DNA from: Thalassobaculaceae bacterium
GTDB lineage: Bacteria; Pseudomonadota; Alphaproteobacteria; Thalassobaculales; Thalassobaculaceae
DNA: 64,000 bases
Assembly (NCBI GenBank): GCA_029212785.1
Contig: JARGOG010000003.1
Location: forward strand, 33,305 to 97,304
Reading direction: 5' to 3'
The translations under genes and the position numbers were made by a program. Each line of letters begins with the position of its first letter. The stretch's first letter is position 1. Positions 47,498-56,981 of the stretch are shown here, piece by piece. A model generated the notes under the pieces. It was not told where the DNA came from. It saw only the letters and a list, made by a program, of their open reading frames with translations, and did not search any database.

Positions 47498-48685
47498 ATG
47501 TCCTTGCGCGATCCCTCGGTAAAAAACGTCACTCTGCTGGCGATCTGCCAGGCACTCTCGATGTCCGGGATGATCATGAACATGACCGTGACCGCGCTTG
47601 CCGGGAAGGATCTGGCGCCGGATGCCGCGGTCGCCACCTTGCCGCTGGCCTTGCAGTTCACCGCGACGATGCTCACGACGATGCCCGCCTCGCTGTACAT
47701 GCGTCAGGTCGGGCGCCGGCTCGGGTTCGCAACCGGCGTCCTGATCGGCGTGACGGGCGCCGTTCTGGGCGTGGCGGCGATCTTCTCCCATAGCTTCGTG
47801 CTGTTCTGCGTCGCCTCGATGATGATCGGCTCGTTCCAGGGATTCGCGGTGCTGTATCGCTACGCTGCGGCGGATACGGCCACCGACGCGTTCCGGCCTC
47901 GGGCGATCTCACTGGTGCTGGCGGGCGGCGTCGTGGCCGCCCTGGTTGGCCCGGAACTGGCCAAACTCTCCTTCGACTGGTTCGCGCCGATCCTGTTCGC
48001 CGGCACCTTCGTCGCCATCGCCGTGGTGCAGGTCCTGAGCCTGCTGTTCCTGGCATTCGTGGAGATTCCGCGCCCCACCGCCGCCGAGCGCTCGAACAGC
48101 GGGCGGCCGCTGTCGGAGATCGTCCGTCAGCCGGTTTTCCTGGTGGCCGTTTTCGGAGCGATGATCGGTTACGGCAGCATGACGTTCGTCATGACGGCAA
48201 CGCCGCTGGCCATGATCGATTGCGGATTCGCGTTTCAGGACGCCGCCTTCGTCGTCCAGTGGCATGCTGTCGGGATGTTCGCGCCGTCGTTCTTCACCGG
48301 GTCGCTGATCAACCGTTTCGGCGTGATCAGGATCATGCTGATCGGTGTCGCCGCGTATCTCGCATGCGTGGTCATCAATCTGTCCGGCATCGAGATGCTG
48401 CAGTTCTTCTCCAGTCTGGTCCTGCTCGGCATCGGCTGGAACTTCCTGTTCATCGGCGGAACCACGCTTCTCACCGAGTCGTACCGCCCCGAGGAGCGCG
48501 CGAAGGTTCAAGGTCTGGGGGATTTCCTCGTCTTCTCGATGTCGACGCTGGCGGCATTCTCCTCCGGTGCCATCAATCACGCCTTCGGCTGGCAGGCGGT
48601 AAACCTCGGCGTATTGCCGCTGGCCGCCGCCGTCGGCATCGCTCTGATCTGGTACGGAAGCCAAAGACGAGCGACGGCCGCCTGA
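47498..48685 (+). CDS. MFS transporter
   Basis: A 395-residue, 12-helix major facilitator. The loop 2-3 motif is reduced to MRQVGRRLGFATG. Other recognisable parts are IGSFQGFAVLYRYAAADTA (conserved after TM4) and a repeated second bundle beginning VFLVAVFGAMIGYGSMTFVM. The Shine-Dalgarno aggagcc lies 8 nt upstream of the ATG. Substrate unknown; it looks like the drug- or metabolite-efflux branch found in many alphaproteobacteria. It stands alone between the PAS protein and the pyrophosphatase. The 259-nt gap before it (47239-47497) shows no other feature. Confidence 0.88.
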   Translation: MSLRDPSVKNVTLLAICQALSMSGMIMNMTVTALAGKDLAPDAAVATLPLALQFTATMLTTMPASLYMRQVGRRLGFATGVLIGVTGAVLGVAAIFSHSFVLFCVASMMIGSFQGFAVLYRYAAADTATDAFRPRAISLVLAGGVVAALVGPELAKLSFDWFAPILFAGTFVAIAVVQVLSLLFLAFVEIPRPTAAERSNSGRPLSEIVRQPVFLVAVFGAMIGYGSMTFVMTATPLAMIDCGFAFQDAAFVVQWHAVGMFAPSFFTGSLINRFGVIRIMLIGVAAYLACVVINLSGIEMLQFFSSLVLLGIGWNFLFIGGTTLLTESYRPEERAKVQGLGDFLVFSMSTLAAFSSGAINHAFGWQAVNLGVLPLAAAVGIALIWYGSQRRATAA

Positions 48686-48709
48686 AGCCCTTGTAAAATC
48701 CGGGGATAG

Positions 48710-48737
48710 TTGAATGGACAGCAATATTTGCTATTGT
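48710..48737 (+). promoter_or_regulatory. Candidate promoter of hppA
   Basis: TTGAAT (48710), 16-nt spacer, then TATTGT (48732) preceded by TGC, an extended -10. The spacer contains an interrupted inverted repeat (ggaca-gcaa / ttgc-tgtcc) that overlaps the -10 and might be an operator. Confidence 0.4.
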
Positions 48738-48868
48738 CCGACAGCTTTTGAACCGGGGGCAAAGGCACGTGAAATAGACCCCCCGGCTGTTGTCATTCGA
48801 GTCTCCGCCAAGCCGTCGAACACGCCCGGCGCCGGAGGCTCCATAGAGGGATGGAAGGGCTTCCAAAG

Positions 48869-50962
48869 ATGGATGAAATGCTTCTGTTCGTAGTCTTGTG
48901 CGGCATCGCCGCCTTGATCTACGGCTGGTGGGCGAGCAGGTCGATCCTGTCTGCAAGCGCCGGAACTGAGCGCATGCAGGAGATCGCCGGCGCAATTCAG
49001 GAGGGCGCGAGCGCCTACCTGAACCGTCAATACACCACGATCGCCATCGTCGGCGCGGTGGTGACGGTCATTCTGCTCGCGAGCCTGGGCCTGACCGTGG
49101 CCCTCGGCTTCGTCATCGGCGCTGTGCTGTCGGGCGTGGCCGGATATGTCGGCATGAACGTGTCCGTGCGTGCCAATGTCCGCACCACCCAGGCCGCGAC
49201 CAAGTCGATGGTTGCCGCCCTGGACGTCGCGTTCAAATCGGGGGCGGTGACCGGCATGCTGGTGGTGGGCCTCGGCCTGCTCGGCGTCTCGGGCTATTAC
49301 CTCGTCCTGCAGTCGATCTACGATGCCGGCGATCCGATCGGTCTGCGCCACATCCTGGAGGCCTTGGTGGCCCTCAGCTTCGGCGCATCGCTGATCTCGA
49401 TCTTCGCGCGTCTGGGTGGCGGTATCTTCACCAAGGGCGCCGATGTCGGTGCCGATCTGGTGGGTAAGGTCGAAGCAGGTATTCCCGAGGACGATCCCCG
49501 CAACCCGGCGGTGATCGCCGATAATGTGGGCGACAATGTCGGTGACTGCGCCGGTATGGCGGCCGACCTGTTCGAGACCTACGCGGTGACCGTCGTGGCC
49601 ACCATGCTGCTGGCGGCGATCTTCTTCACCGGTGCCGACGTGGCGACGATGATGACCTATCCGCTGCTGATCTGTGCGGTGTGCATCCTCTCCTCGGTGG
49701 TCGGCACGTTCTTCGTGAAGCTCGGCTCGAGCCAGAAGATCATGGCGGCCCTGTACAAGGGCTTCATCGTCTCCGCCGTGCTGTCGGCGGTGCTGATCGC
49801 GGGCGTGACTTTCTACATGTTCGGCACCACCGAGACGATCGCCATGGGCGATACCACGGTGACCGGACGCGTCCTGTTCTACTGCGCCCTGACCGGCCTG
49901 GTCGTGACCGGCCTGCTGATCTGGGTGACCGAATACTACACCTCGACCGAATACCGGCCGGTGCGGTCGATCGCCAAGTCGTCGGAGACCGGTCACGGCA
50001 CCAACGTCATTCAGGGTCTGGCGGTGTCGATGGAGGCCTGTGCGCTTCCGGCGATCATCATCGCCGGCGGCATCATCGTCGCTTACCTCTGTGCCGGCGT
50101 GTTCGGCATCGGCGTGGCGGCGACCACGATGCTGGCGCTGGCCGGCATGGTCGTGGCCCTGGATGCCTATGGTCCGGTGACCGACAACGCCGGTGGTATC
50201 GCCGAGATGGCGGAACTGCCGGAAGAGGTGCGCACCATCACCGACGCGCTCGACGCGGTGGGCAACACCACCAAGGCGGTGACCAAGGGCTATGCCATCG
50301 GTTCCGCCGGTCTGGCCGCTCTGGTGCTGTTCGCGGCCTATACCGAGGACCTGAAATACTACTTCCCGGACCTGACGGTGGAGTTCCGCCTGCAGGATCC
50401 GTTCGTGGTGGTCGGGCTCTTCATCGGCGGCATGCTGCCGTACCTGTTCGGTGCGATGGGCATGCAGGCGGTCGGCCGCGCGGGCGGTGCCGTCGTCGAG
50501 GAAGTGCGGCGTCAGTTCCGCGAAAAGCCGGGCATCATGCAGGGCACGGACAAGCCGGAATACGGCACCTGTGTCGACATGCTGACCAAGGCGGCGATCA
50601 AGGAGATGATCGTGCCGTCGATGCTGCCGGTGCTGGCCCCCCCGGTGATGTATTTCATCGTGCTGTGGATTGCCGGTCAGTCGGCCGCGTTCACGGCGCT
50701 GGGCGCGATGCTGCTGGGGACGATCGTGACCGGCATCTTCGTGGCGATCTCCATGACCGCCGGTGGCGGTGCCTGGGACAATGCCAAGAAGTACATCGAG
50801 GACGGCAACCACGGCGGCAAGGGGTCCGAGGCGCACAAGGCCGCGGTGACCGGCGATACCGTCGGTGATCCCTACAAGGACACCGCCGGCCCGGCCATCA
50901 ACCCGATGATCAAGATCATCAACATCGTGGCGATCCTGCTGCTGGCGGCGCTGGCAACCTGA
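48869..50962 (+). CDS. hppA: Membrane-bound proton-translocating pyrophosphatase
   Basis: Integral membrane enzyme that hydrolyses pyrophosphate and pumps protons, conserving energy from biosynthetic PPi. From ATG 48869 it has 697 residues and about 16 helices; ATG 48851 is in frame but its Shine-Dalgarno would touch the codon. Substrate and metal motifs include [20 protein letters not shown] and [19 protein letters not shown], with [17 protein letters not shown] later. The motif [10 protein letters not shown] has lysine where K+-dependent enzymes have alanine, so this is the K+-independent, H+-pumping class. Monocistronic, with a strong terminator. Confidence 0.97.
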   Translation: MDEMLLFVVLCGIAALIYGWWASRSILSASAGTERMQEIAGAIQEGASAYLNRQYTTIAIVGAVVTVILLASLGLTVALGFVIGAVLSGVAGYVGMNVSVRANVRTTQAATKSMVAALDVAFKSGAVTGMLVVGLGLLGVSGYYLVLQSIYDAGDPIGLRHILEALVALSFGASLISIFARLGGGIFTKGADVGADLVGKVEAGIPEDDPRNPAVIADNVGDNVGDCAGMAADLFETYAVTVVATMLLAAIFFTGADVATMMTYPLLICAVCILSSVVGTFFVKLGSSQKIMAALYKGFIVSAVLSAVLIAGVTFYMFGTTETIAMGDTTVTGRVLFYCALTGLVVTGLLIWVTEYYTSTEYRPVRSIAKSSETGHGTNVIQGLAVSMEACALPAIIIAGGIIVAYLCAGVFGIGVAATTMLALAGMVVALDAYGPVTDNAGGIAEMAELPEEVRTITDALDAVGNTTKAVTKGYAIGSAGLAALVLFAAYTEDLKYYFPDLTVEFRLQDPFVVVGLFIGGMLPYLFGAMGMQAVGRAGGAVVEEVRRQFREKPGIMQGTDKPEYGTCVDMLTKAAIKEMIVPSMLPVLAPPVMYFIVLWIAGQSAAFTALGAMLLGTIVTGIFVAISMTAGGGAWDNAKKYIEDGNHGGKGSEAHKAAVTGDTVGDPYKDTAGPAINPMIKIINIVAILLLAALAT

Positions 50963-50982
50963 TCCCACCCCCGATGAAGACG

Positions 50983-51016
50983 AAAGGCCCCGGAGACGTT
51001 CCGGGGCCTTTCTCGT
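50983..51016 (+). terminator. Rho-independent terminator of hppA
   Basis: Perfect 11-bp stem aaaggccccgg / ccggggccttt, 7-nt loop, then ctcgtttc. It sits 21 nt after the hppA stop and may also serve the convergent bamE. Confidence 0.88.
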
Positions 51017-51037
51017 TTCGGGTGGACTTGCCGCGCC

Positions 51038-51517
51038 CTATTGGGTCGGGGTGAAGCGTCCGACATTGCCGATGAGCTGCTTGAGCAGGGTGATGCGCTG
51101 ACCCGCCGTCGGCGTCTCACGGTCGACGATGACGATTTTCTTGCCGTCCTCCAGATCGAGCGTGCCGATCGACTTCACGGTTCCCTCGGGCTCGAAATCG
51201 ACATACACGACCCGACGCTCGATCGTCTCGGGGCGGTAGAACGCCTGGCGCTCGGTGCGCTGGCCGATGTAGTACCATGTCGGCTCGCCGAAATTGGCCT
51301 GGCTCGACGGCGATCCGAGCAGCGCGAGGACCGTCGACTGGTTGGTGCGGCCCGGTTCGATCTTGGCGAGGGCGTCCACATCGACCATGTTCCCGTGGGT
51401 CGCGATCTGCGGACTGCAGCCGGCGATCGGCAGGGTCGCCGCAGACAGGGCTGCGACGGACAGGGCCAAGCCGGCGAAGCCGGATCGAAGTCGGGAGAAC
51501 GAGACGGGCGGGCGCAT
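51038..51517 (-). CDS. bamE: Outer membrane assembly lipoprotein BamE (SmpA/OmlA)
   Basis: Small lipoprotein of the beta-barrel assembly complex. The ATG at 51517 (MRPPVSFSRLRSG) gives 159 residues; the track extends 62 residues upstream across the divergent gene and is rejected. A signal peptide ends with the lipobox LPIAGC. The BamE fold is seen in LAKIEPGRTNQSTVLALLG, TWYYIGQRTERQAF and VVYVDFEPEGTVKSI. The C-terminus beyond the BamE core (QRITLLKQLIGNVGRF) is somewhat longer than in E. coli, as usual in alphaproteobacteria. It is divergent from the bc1 chaperone gene. Confidence 0.93.
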   Translation of the reverse strand: MRPPVSFSRLRSGFAGLALSVAALSAATLPIAGCSPQIATHGNMVDVDALAKIEPGRTNQSTVLALLGSPSSQANFGEPTWYYIGQRTERQAFYRPETIERRVVYVDFEPEGTVKSIGTLDLEDGKKIVIVDRETPTAGQRITLLKQLIGNVGRFTPTQ

Positions 51518-51659
51518 CGCGATTCCTGGTATCAGTGTTTTCCCGTCCGAAACGGGTGACGGGTTTCCCCGTCTGGAACGGGTGACAGCATGTCCGCTGT
51601 CGAAGTAACGGAGAACAAAGATTTTCGCACGGTTTTTCAAGAGGGACGAGACCCGCCGA

Positions 51660-52157
51660 GTGGTCGAGCGGCTGTACGATGCCGTCGTGGACCAGGCGCG
51701 CACGCCCGCCTTCTATGCCGATCTCGGCGTGACCGACCAGCTGGAGAGCCGGTTCGATCTTCTCGTTCTGCATCTGCATCTGGTCATCCGGCGCCTGTCG
51801 GCCAGCGACGAGCCACGCGGCGCGGCGCTGGCCCAGGGTCTGTTCGACGCCTTTTTCCACGACATGGACCGCACCCTGCGCGCGATCGGCGTGGGCGACA
51901 TGAGCGTGGGAAAGAAGGTCAAAGACATGGTGCGGGCCTATTACGGCCGCTGCGCCGCCTATGAGGAGGCGCTGACGGGCAAGGCCGACCTGGCGGATGC
52001 GATCGCGCGGAACATCTATGCGGGGGACGACAGCGCGCCGCACGCGCCGGCGCTGGCCGCCTATGTCCGCCGGGCGCAACAGGCGGTCGATACGATGGCG
52101 CTCGAGGTTCTGATGAGCGGGGGGGTCACTTTCCCCGCAGTGGAGGATGTCCGATGA
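51660..52157 (+). CDS. Ubiquinol-cytochrome c chaperone family protein (CBP3-like)
   Basis: Likely assists assembly of the cytochrome bc1 complex, as CBP3/UQCC1 does in mitochondria. The GTG-started ORF has 165 residues: ERLYDAVVDQARTPAFYADL, RFDLLVLHLHLVIRRLS and FDAFFHDMDRTLRAIGVGDM are the family core. In-frame codons extend upstream to a stop at 51606. A good GGAG (51610) stands 7 nt before an in-frame ATT at 51621, which would add IFARFFKRDETRR, the basic N-terminus seen in relatives. Initiation at ATT is therefore possible. The gene overlaps DUF177 by 4 nt. Confidence 0.9.
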   Translation: MVERLYDAVVDQARTPAFYADLGVTDQLESRFDLLVLHLHLVIRRLSASDEPRGAALAQGLFDAFFHDMDRTLRAIGVGDMSVGKKVKDMVRAYYGRCAAYEEALTGKADLADAIARNIYAGDDSAPHAPALAAYVRRAQQAVDTMALEVLMSGGVTFPAVEDVR

Positions 52158-52717
52158 CGGATCCCGTGACGTCGATGCTGGTCGCCCCGATTCCGGTCGC
52201 CCGGATCGGCCAGCAACGTAAGGCCATCACCTTCGAGGCCGACGCGACGGCCCGCTCGGCCCTGGCCCAGCGTTTCGGCCTGATCGAACTCCCGTCGTTC
52301 AGCGCCGAGGCGACACTCCGCCGCCGCCGCGACACCGGCTGGATCGAATTGAAGGGCACCCTTCAGGCGCGTGTCGTGCAGGAATGCGTGGTCACCCTCG
52401 AGCCCGTCATCGGCGAGGTGGAGGCCGTGATCGACGAATTGTTCGACGACAGCCGGGACACGGACGGCACCGAGGTCGACCTGGACCCGATCGCCGAGGA
52501 TCCAGAGCCGCTTGAAAGCGACGAGTTGGATGTCGGCGAGATCATCGCCCAGGTCTTGTCCCTGGCGATCGATCCGTACCCCCGTGCGCCCGGCGCACCG
52601 GCGCCGGAATCGTCCGACGAGGGCTCCGCCGTCGACGTGGACGGTCAGGAGGGCGCCAAGGCCTCGCCCTTCGCTGCCCTGGCCTTGTTGAAAGACAGGA
52701 ATGTCAAGAAACGGTAA
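52154..52717 (+). CDS. DUF177 (YceD-like) protein
   Basis: A 187-residue protein of the DUF177/YceD family, linked in other bacteria to accumulation of 23S rRNA. Recognisable parts are the central VVQECVVTLEPVIGEVEAVI and the acidic strand-turn DLDPIAEDPEPLESDELDVG, ending with SPFAALALLKDRN. Usually rpmF (L32) follows in enterobacteria; here, as in many alphaproteobacteria, the next gene is plsX after 180 nt with no L32 frame between. It is coupled to the bc1 chaperone gene by ATGA. Confidence 0.92.
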   Translation: MTDPVTSMLVAPIPVARIGQQRKAITFEADATARSALAQRFGLIELPSFSAEATLRRRRDTGWIELKGTLQARVVQECVVTLEPVIGEVEAVIDELFDDSRDTDGTEVDLDPIAEDPEPLESDELDVGEIIAQVLSLAIDPYPRAPGAPAPESSDEGSAVDVDGQEGAKASPFAALALLKDRNVKKR

Positions 52718-52897
52718 CGTGGTTGTTCGGTAGGTTGGTTCGGCGTACAACACGCGCCCGGTTCGCCCTAGGGCTTACCCGGCATCGGGTCCGGCAACGG
52801 TCGACGCGGGTTGGCTGTAACGTTAAAGTCCGCGCGATCGATTCCACCGGTCTGGCGGGGCTAGGGACCGTTGGAGAGGCGACATGAGGGTCGACGA

Positions 52898-53959
52898 GTG
52901 TCAGACGGTCTGACGATCGCACTGGACGCTATGGGAGGGGACAAGGCGCCGGATATGGTCGTCCACGGCGCCGATATCGCGCTGGAGCGCAGTCCCGAAC
53001 TCAAAGTCATCCTGGTTGGCGACAAGGCGCAGATCCGCCCGCTGGTCGAAAAGACCAAACGGCTGAAGGCGCAATCCCCGGAGATTGTCCACACCGACAA
53101 GGTGATCGCCGACGGCGACAAGCCGTCCGCCGCCCTGCGTCAGGGCAAGGGCTCCAGCATGCGCCTGGCGATCGATCTGGTCGGCCAGGGCAGGGCGGAT
53201 GGGGTGGTCTCCGCCGGCAATACCGGCGCGCTCATGGCGATGTCCAAGCTGGTGCTGCGTCCGATGCCCGGCATCGACCGCCCGGCCATCGCCGGCTTCT
53301 TTCCGACCCGGCGCGGCGAGAGCGCGATGCTGGATCTCGGCGCCAACGTTGTCTGCGACGCCACCAACCTCGTCCAGTTCGCCATCATGGGGCAGATCTT
53401 CGTGCGCACGGTCCTCGGACTGGAGCGGCCGGTGGTGGGTATCCTCAATGTCGGCAGCGAGGAGCAGAAGGGCCACGAGTCGGTTCGCGAGGCGGCAGCG
53501 ATCTTGCGCTCCATGACCGACATGCCCTTCGAATTCCACGGTTTCGTCGAAGGCGACGACATACCGGCCGGTACGGTCGACGTGGTGGTGACGGACGGAT
53601 TCTCGGGCAATATCGCCCTCAAGACGGCGGAAGGCACCTCGCGTCTGATCGGCCAGTTCCTTCGCGACGCGTTCCGTAACTCGTTGCTTTCAAGGCTTGG
53701 GTATCTTCTGGCCCGCGGCGCCGTCGGACAGCTGCGTCAGCGGATGGATCCGCGGCGGTATAATGGGGCCATGTTCCTCGGCCTCAACGGCATCGCGGTG
53801 AAGAGCCATGGCGGAACCGATGCGCTCGGCTTTGCCAATGCAATCGGCGTGGCCGCCGACATGAAGCGCCATGGCTTCATCGAGAAGGTGCGCGAAGAAC
53901 TGACCAATGGCGGCCTCGATCGGCCGGAAGAGCAACCAACAGCGGTGGCAACGGCATGA
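52898..53959 (+). CDS. plsX: Phosphate acyltransferase PlsX
   Basis: Converts acyl-ACP to acyl-phosphate, the first acyl donor for membrane phospholipids. GTG 52898 ([18 protein letters not shown]) is preferred over the track TTG because a gaggg element lies 7 nt upstream; 353 residues. Motifs are [35 protein letters not shown] and [20 protein letters not shown]. The C-terminus carries the usual acidic, Pro-rich end. Its stop overlaps the fabH start (ATGATGA), so fatty acid and phospholipid synthesis are coupled here. Confidence 0.97.
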   Translation: MSDGLTIALDAMGGDKAPDMVVHGADIALERSPELKVILVGDKAQIRPLVEKTKRLKAQSPEIVHTDKVIADGDKPSAALRQGKGSSMRLAIDLVGQGRADGVVSAGNTGALMAMSKLVLRPMPGIDRPAIAGFFPTRRGESAMLDLGANVVCDATNLVQFAIMGQIFVRTVLGLERPVVGILNVGSEEQKGHESVREAAAILRSMTDMPFEFHGFVEGDDIPAGTVDVVVTDGFSGNIALKTAEGTSRLIGQFLRDAFRNSLLSRLGYLLARGAVGQLRQRMDPRRYNGAMFLGLNGIAVKSHGGTDALGFANAIGVAADMKRHGFIEKVREELTNGGLDRPEEQPTAVATA

Positions 53960-54990
53960 TGAAACGGTCCCTGATGATCGCGACCGGGTCCTATCTTCCC
54001 GAGCGCGTGGTCAGCAATGACGAGTTGTCGACTTGGGTCGACACATCAGACGACTGGATCCGTCAGCGTACCGGTATCCGTCAGCGTCACCTTGCTGGCG
54101 ACGGCGAGTTCACGAGCGACCTCGCGATCAAGGCGGCGCGCAACGCGCTGGAAATGGCCGGACTGGAAGGCGAGGACATCGACCTGATCGTCGTCGCCAC
54201 AACCACCCCGGACGATACCTTCCCCGCCACCGCCACCAAGGTTCAGAAGGCGCTCGGCGCCTTCAATGGCGCCGCCTTCGACGTGCAGGCGGTTTGTGCC
54301 GGTTTCGTCTACGCGCTTGCGGTCGCCGACAACTTCCTGAAAGTCGGACAGGCCCGCACCGCGCTCGTCATCGGCGCCGAGACCTTCTCCCGACTGCTGG
54401 ACTGGAACGACCGCACCACTTGTGTGCTGTTCGGCGACGGGGCGGGGGCCGTGCTTCTGCGGGCGACCGACGGCGGCGGCGACGGCTGGGGCGTGCTGTC
54501 GACCCATCTGCATTCCGACGGGCGCGAGCGCGACATCCTCTATGTCGACGGCGGCCCATCGACGACGAAGACCGTCGGCCACGTTCGCATGAACGGCAAG
54601 GAAGTGTTCCGCCATGCCGTCTCCAAGCTGGCGGGTGTGATCGACGAATCGCTGGAAGCGAACGGACTGGTGGCGGCCGATGTCGACTGGCTGATCCCGC
54701 ACCAAGCCAATCGTCGGATCATTGACGCCATGGCCAACCGGATGAAAATGCCGGCGGAAAAGGTCGTGGTTTCGATCGAGCGCCATGCCAACACATCGGC
54801 CGCGTCGGTGCCGCTGGCATTGGACGAAGCGGTGCGCGACGGGCGCATCCGTCCAGGCGATCTGCTCATGCTGGAAGCCATCGGCGGTGGCCTCGCCTGG
54901 GGTGCCGGCCTGGTGCGTTTCGGTATTCCGGCGCGCTCGGAGCGGGCCGAGAGCGAGACGGTACGCGAGGAAGTCGCGCCAATCGCCTGA
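53956..54990 (+). CDS. fabH: Beta-ketoacyl-ACP synthase III (FabH)
   Basis: Starts fatty acid synthesis by condensing acetyl-CoA with malonyl-ACP. It has 344 residues; ATG 53956 overlaps plsX, and ATG 53959 is equally possible. The catalytic Cys is about residue 114 in [17 protein letters not shown], and the His and Asn are in [15 protein letters not shown] and [29 protein letters not shown] is the typical N-terminal motif. The C-terminal 20 residues ([18 protein letters not shown]) extend beyond the core and look disordered. ihfA follows with its own promoter. Confidence 0.97.
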   Translation: MMKRSLMIATGSYLPERVVSNDELSTWVDTSDDWIRQRTGIRQRHLAGDGEFTSDLAIKAARNALEMAGLEGEDIDLIVVATTTPDDTFPATATKVQKALGAFNGAAFDVQAVCAGFVYALAVADNFLKVGQARTALVIGAETFSRLLDWNDRTTCVLFGDGAGAVLLRATDGGGDGWGVLSTHLHSDGRERDILYVDGGPSTTKTVGHVRMNGKEVFRHAVSKLAGVIDESLEANGLVAADVDWLIPHQANRRIIDAMANRMKMPAEKVVVSIERHANTSAASVPLALDEAVRDGRIRPGDLLMLEAIGGGLAWGAGLVRFGIPARSERAESETVREEVAPIA

Positions 54991-55004
54991 AATCACCGAA
55001 TTAA

Positions 55005-55033
55005 TTGACGCTTCGATTCGTTCGGGGTACCTT
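55005..55033 (+). promoter_or_regulatory. Candidate promoter of ihfA
   Basis: TTGACG (55005-55010), 17-nt spacer, TACCTT (55028-55033), 24 nt before the ATG. Position and spacing are good; the -10 is imperfect. Confidence 0.45.
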
Positions 55034-55056
55034 TCTGTTCCACAACGGGGGTGCGC

Positions 55057-55359
55057 ATGACCGGCGAAACAATCACCCGCGCTCATTTGAGCGAAGCCGT
55101 CTATCAGGAAGTTGGCCTTTCCAGGAACGAATCGGCGGATCTCGTCGAGTCGGTTCTCGATGAAATGATCGGCGCGCTGGTGCGGGGTGAGATGGTGAAA
55201 ATCTCCTCGTTCGGCAGCTTCTCGGTCCGCCAAAAGGGCGAACGGATCGGGCGCAATCCCAAGACGGGCGAGGAAGTTCCTATCCTGCCGCGCCGTGTCC
55301 TGGTGTTCCGTCCGTCGCACGTCCTCAAGAACAGGATCAACCGGGACTCGGAGGGCTGA
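55057..55359 (+). CDS. ihfA: Integration host factor subunit alpha
   Basis: DNA-bending protein of the HU family; pairs with IhfB to bend specific sites. ATG 55057 ([16 protein letters not shown]) after gggg at 6 nt is preferred to GTG 55051; 100 residues. Motifs are [20 protein letters not shown] and [20 protein letters not shown], with Pro in the arm tip, and the C-terminal helix VLKNRI. IHF-alpha rather than HU is indicated by the length and the SSFGSF/EVPI sequence. It precedes the MerR gene by 20 nt, the conserved alphaproteobacterial order fabH-ihfA-merR. Confidence 0.96.
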   Translation: MTGETITRAHLSEAVYQEVGLSRNESADLVESVLDEMIGALVRGEMVKISSFGSFSVRQKGERIGRNPKTGEEVPILPRRVLVFRPSHVLKNRINRDSEG

Positions 55360-55379
55360 ACCCCACGGGGTAGCGCGCC

Positions 55380-55883
55380 ATGGCCGAAACGCAAGCAAGC
55401 TCCTCCTCCGCCGCCCCGCGCCGCAATGGCAAGTCGGCGGCGGCGTTCCGAACCATCAGCGAGGTCGCTGACGATCTGGACGTGCCGCCGCACGTCCTGC
55501 GGTTCTGGGAAACCAAATTCAATCAGATCCGGCCGCTCAAACGAGGGGGTGGGCGGCGTTACTACCGCCCGGAAGATATCGCGCTGCTGCGCCGCATTCG
55601 CGAACTGCTGTACCGCGAGGGCTATACGATCAAAGGCGTCCAGAAGCTCCTGCGGGAGGGAGCGGTGCGGATGCCGACGGCGGGCGAGACAGCCCGGGCC
55701 GTCCAGTCGAGCGATGGCGACGCGACGCCGGTGCCAAGCAATGGCAACGGAGATGGTGGCGCTGCGATCCCGCACACCGCCGCGGAGTCGGAAATGGAGT
55801 CGGGGGTCGACCGCGACGCCGTTGAGGCGGTGCTGACGGAGCTGGCAGCGCTGAAGAAGCTGCTGAGCGCGGCCCGCGCCTGA
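55380..55883 (+). CDS. MerR family transcriptional regulator
   Basis: A 167-residue regulator whose N-terminal helix-turn-helix is clear: [20 protein letters not shown], then [20 protein letters not shown] and [21 protein letters not shown] dimer coiled coil follows ([12 protein letters not shown]). The C-terminal 90 residues are low-complexity, Gly/Ala/Glu-rich, with no metal-binding cysteines. This matches the subfamily found next to ihfA across alphaproteobacteria, whose targets are not established to my knowledge. It probably shares the ihfA transcript. Confidence 0.92.
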   Translation: MAETQASSSSAAPRRNGKSAAAFRTISEVADDLDVPPHVLRFWETKFNQIRPLKRGGGRRYYRPEDIALLRRIRELLYREGYTIKGVQKLLREGAVRMPTAGETARAVQSSDGDATPVPSNGNGDGGAAIPHTAAESEMESGVDRDAVEAVLTELAALKKLLSAARA

Positions 55884-55933
55884 GCCACCTTACTTTTCTT
55901 GATATTTCTGCTGAAGTTCAGGGTCGCTGCGTG

Positions 55934-55962
55934 TTGTGGCCCCCTGGCGGATCGCCTATAGT
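55934..55962 (+). promoter_or_regulatory. Promoter of tRNA-Pro
   Basis: TTGTGG, 17-nt spacer, TATAGT (55957-55962), then the GC-rich discriminator ccgccgcg. Transcription would start only a few bases before the mature tRNA. GC-rich discriminators are typical of stringently controlled promoters. Confidence 0.6.
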
Positions 55963-55971
55963 CCGCCGCGT

Positions 55972-56048
55972 CGGAGCGTAGCGCAGCCTGGTAGCGCACC
56001 ACACTGGGGGTGTGGGGGTCGTGGGTTCGAATCCCGCCGCTCCGACCA
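55972..56048 (+). tRNA. tRNA-Pro (GGG anticodon)
   Basis: A 77-nt tRNA with acceptor cggagcg/cgctccg, discriminator A and encoded CCA. The anticodon stem ccaca/tgtgg encloses ctggggg, giving anticodon GGG for proline. The T-loop is ggttcgaatcc. The track ORF 55936-56892 runs through it, so the downstream gene must start later. Confidence 0.97.
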
Positions 56049-56124
56049 TCCGACCTCGACTGGCCCGTCAACCCCCGTCAAATTGAGCCGATCCGCCGCC
56101 GGATGGCTGCCGATGGAGGGACCG

Positions 56125-56892
56125 ATGTCGCTTGCCGCCGTACCCGAGGCCGATGGCCTGGATGCCCGTGCCAAAACCAAGCTCGAACTTGCGGCCGCCC
56201 TGCGTTGGGCCGTGCGCATGGGTATGCATGAGGGGATCTGCAACCATTTCTCTGCGGTGATCCCGGGCGAGAGCGACCGGTTCCTGATCAATCCGCACGG
56301 CTATCACTGGTCCGAGGTCCGGGCCAGCGACCTGGTCGAGGTCGATGCCGACGGCAACGCCGTCAACGGCAAGGAGCCGCCGGAGCCGACGGCGTTCTTC
56401 ATCCACTATCACATCCACCGCCTGGTCCCGGACGCGAAGGTCGTGCTGCACACGCACATGCCCTACGCCACCGCGATCACCATGCTTGAGGCGGGTCGCC
56501 TTGAGCCGGTGCTACAGACCTCGCTGAAATTCTATGACCAGATCGCCTATGACGATCTCTATAACGGGCTGGCGCTGGACGATTCCGAGGGCGAGCGGAT
56601 CGCCGCCGCCCTGCAGGGTGGCAAGCGGGTGGCTTTCCTCGCCAATCACGGCGTCGTCGTCACCGGACGCAACGTGGCCGAGGCCTTCGACGATCTGTAT
56701 TATCTGGAGCGTGCCGCACAGGCGCAGGTGATCGCCATGTCGACGCAGCAGCCCCTGCGCCGTGTGCCGCAGGACGTGGCCCGGATGACGGCCGACCAGA
56801 TGTCGTCGAATTCAGAACGCGCCCAGGCGCACCGGCATTTCGCGGCGCTGATGCGTCTGCTCGATCGCGACGAGCCGGATTACAAGGACTGA
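56125..56892 (+). CDS. Class II aldolase/adducin family protein
   Basis: A 255-residue protein of the class II aldolase fold, related to L-fuculose- and L-ribulose-phosphate enzymes. ATG 56125 follows ggaggg at 4-6 nt; the track frame includes tRNA-Pro. The N-terminus reads ELAAALRWAVRMGMHEGICN, substrate loop NPHGYHWSEV, and the zinc histidines are in VVLHTHMPYATAITM with a third in FLANHGVVVTGRNVAEA. This is the subgroup of unclear substrate in proteobacteria, where it is often annotated only by fold. It is not in an obvious sugar operon. Confidence 0.88.
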   Translation: MSLAAVPEADGLDARAKTKLELAAALRWAVRMGMHEGICNHFSAVIPGESDRFLINPHGYHWSEVRASDLVEVDADGNAVNGKEPPEPTAFFIHYHIHRLVPDAKVVLHTHMPYATAITMLEAGRLEPVLQTSLKFYDQIAYDDLYNGLALDDSEGERIAAALQGGKRVAFLANHGVVVTGRNVAEAFDDLYYLERAAQAQVIAMSTQQPLRRVPQDVARMTADQMSSNSERAQAHRHFAALMRLLDRDEPDYKD

Positions 56893-56981
56893 CATCGCGA
56901 GACGCGGTCGGTTCCTGATTTTTTAGGTAAAGAAAGGCCGGTATCCTGCCGTTTTCACGATGTTTTAGTCGAATCTCGTGA

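Noticed and set aside
48731-50968. 745-residue minus-strand ORF opposite hppA
   Set aside because: Same kind of shadow; His/Arg/Asp low-complexity and no recognisable domain, while hppA on the other strand is unambiguous.
52718-52897. rpmF (L32) expected between DUF177 and plsX
   Set aside because: No frame with L32 features. Alphaproteobacteria commonly lack rpmF at this site, so absence is not notable.
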